Shown piece after piece: positions 63,927 to 64,000 of a stretch of 64,000 nucleotides of DNA; position 1 is the first letter of the stretch, and the number at the start of each line of letters is the position of its first letter. The stretch covers positions 19,567-83,566 of the forward strand of contig JAOAUC010000016.1 of assembly GCA_030157785.1 (NCBI GenBank). The letters are read 5' to 3'. Made by a program: the position numbers and the translations under genes. The notes beneath the pieces were generated by a model. It did not search any database. It was given only the letters and a program-made list of their open reading frames with translations, and was not told the DNA's origin. This stretch comes from Zoogloea oleivorans (lineage in GTDB: Bacteria > Pseudomonadota > Gammaproteobacteria > Burkholderiales > Rhodocyclaceae).

Positions 63927-64000
63927 TCAGACAAGCGCGGCCGTCAGTTGCGGGACAGTCTCGAAGAGGTCCGCCACCAGGCCGTAGTCGGCCACCTGGA
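63927..64000 (-). CDS. etfA: Electron transfer flavoprotein alpha subunit, C-terminus only
   Basis: The last 24 residues are visible on the minus strand: QVADYGLVADLFETVPQLTA and onward to the stop at 63927-63929. This is the characteristic end of EtfA, which carries electrons from acyl-CoA and other dehydrogenases to ETF-quinone oxidoreductase. The rest lies beyond the window. A terminator follows. Confidence 0.82.
   Translation of the reverse strand, partial: QVADYGLVADLFETVPQLTAALV

Overview
The window is high-GC, densely coded DNA from a Gram-negative proteobacterium. c-Type cytochromes, PQQ alcohol oxidation, an intracellular PHA depolymerase and an MdtABC-type pump suggest a Rhodocyclales-like betaproteobacterium; this placement is inference, since no rRNA or other marker gene is present. 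Nothing that looks like a tRNA, rRNA, CRISPR array or insertion sequence was seen.

Region 1 (about 0.4-11.3 kb) is a periplasmic quinoprotein alcohol-oxidation locus. It holds a calcium-type PQQ alcohol dehydrogenase (8357-10225), two PedF-like cytochromes, two further small class I cytochromes, a PQQ-associated substrate-binding protein, a YVTN beta-propeller protein, a histidine kinase/response regulator pair and an AcoR-like sigma-54 activator. Repeated activator-like sites and a sigma-54-like promoter lie in front of one cytochrome gene. Region 2 (11.4-16.7 kb) has an acetyltransferase, a flavocytochrome c sulfide dehydrogenase-like pair, a haem-containing cis/trans fatty acid isomerase and a secreted protein of unknown function. 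Region 3 (17.0-22.4 kb) is an iron-uptake block: a ferric-iron binding protein, a TonB siderophore receptor, a PiuC-like dioxygenase and an FMN dehydrogenase. The first two share a Fur-like operator.

Region 4 (22.4-32.4 kb) is mixed metabolism and transport: LysR/TSUP, a chemoreceptor, PHA depolymerase, a GST, a patatin, and AraC/Fsr-type MFS. It ends in an unusual array of eleven 21-bp units that reads as a cationic heptad-repeat peptide. Region 5 (32.8-36.7 kb) is a lone 1273-residue protein with visibly less GC-biased coding: a PD-(D/E)xK-like nuclease end, a P-loop STAND-like NTPase core and a long helical C-terminus. This is the architecture of antiviral STAND (Avs-like) defence proteins. 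A possible LysR remnant follows it.

Region 6 (37-47 kb) is a GGDEF protein and an MdtABC-OprM-type efflux operon whose junctions carry palindromic REP/BIME elements, one of them inside the coding region of the outer-membrane lipoprotein. Region 7 (47.3-51.1 kb) is a tightly overlapping four-gene operon: a signal-less M6-type metalloprotease, a degenerate ATP-grasp-like protein, an intact RimK-like ATP-grasp ligase and a 97-residue protein. It is a candidate peptide or protein modification system. Region 8 (51.3-64 kb) holds a TonB receptor/PepSY pair, a CorC/HlyC-type CBS protein, a 2H phosphoesterase, a DUF1345 protein, a large GAF/PAS/GGDEF/EAL protein, a thioredoxin/CcdA-like pair, two SDR genes and the end of etfA.
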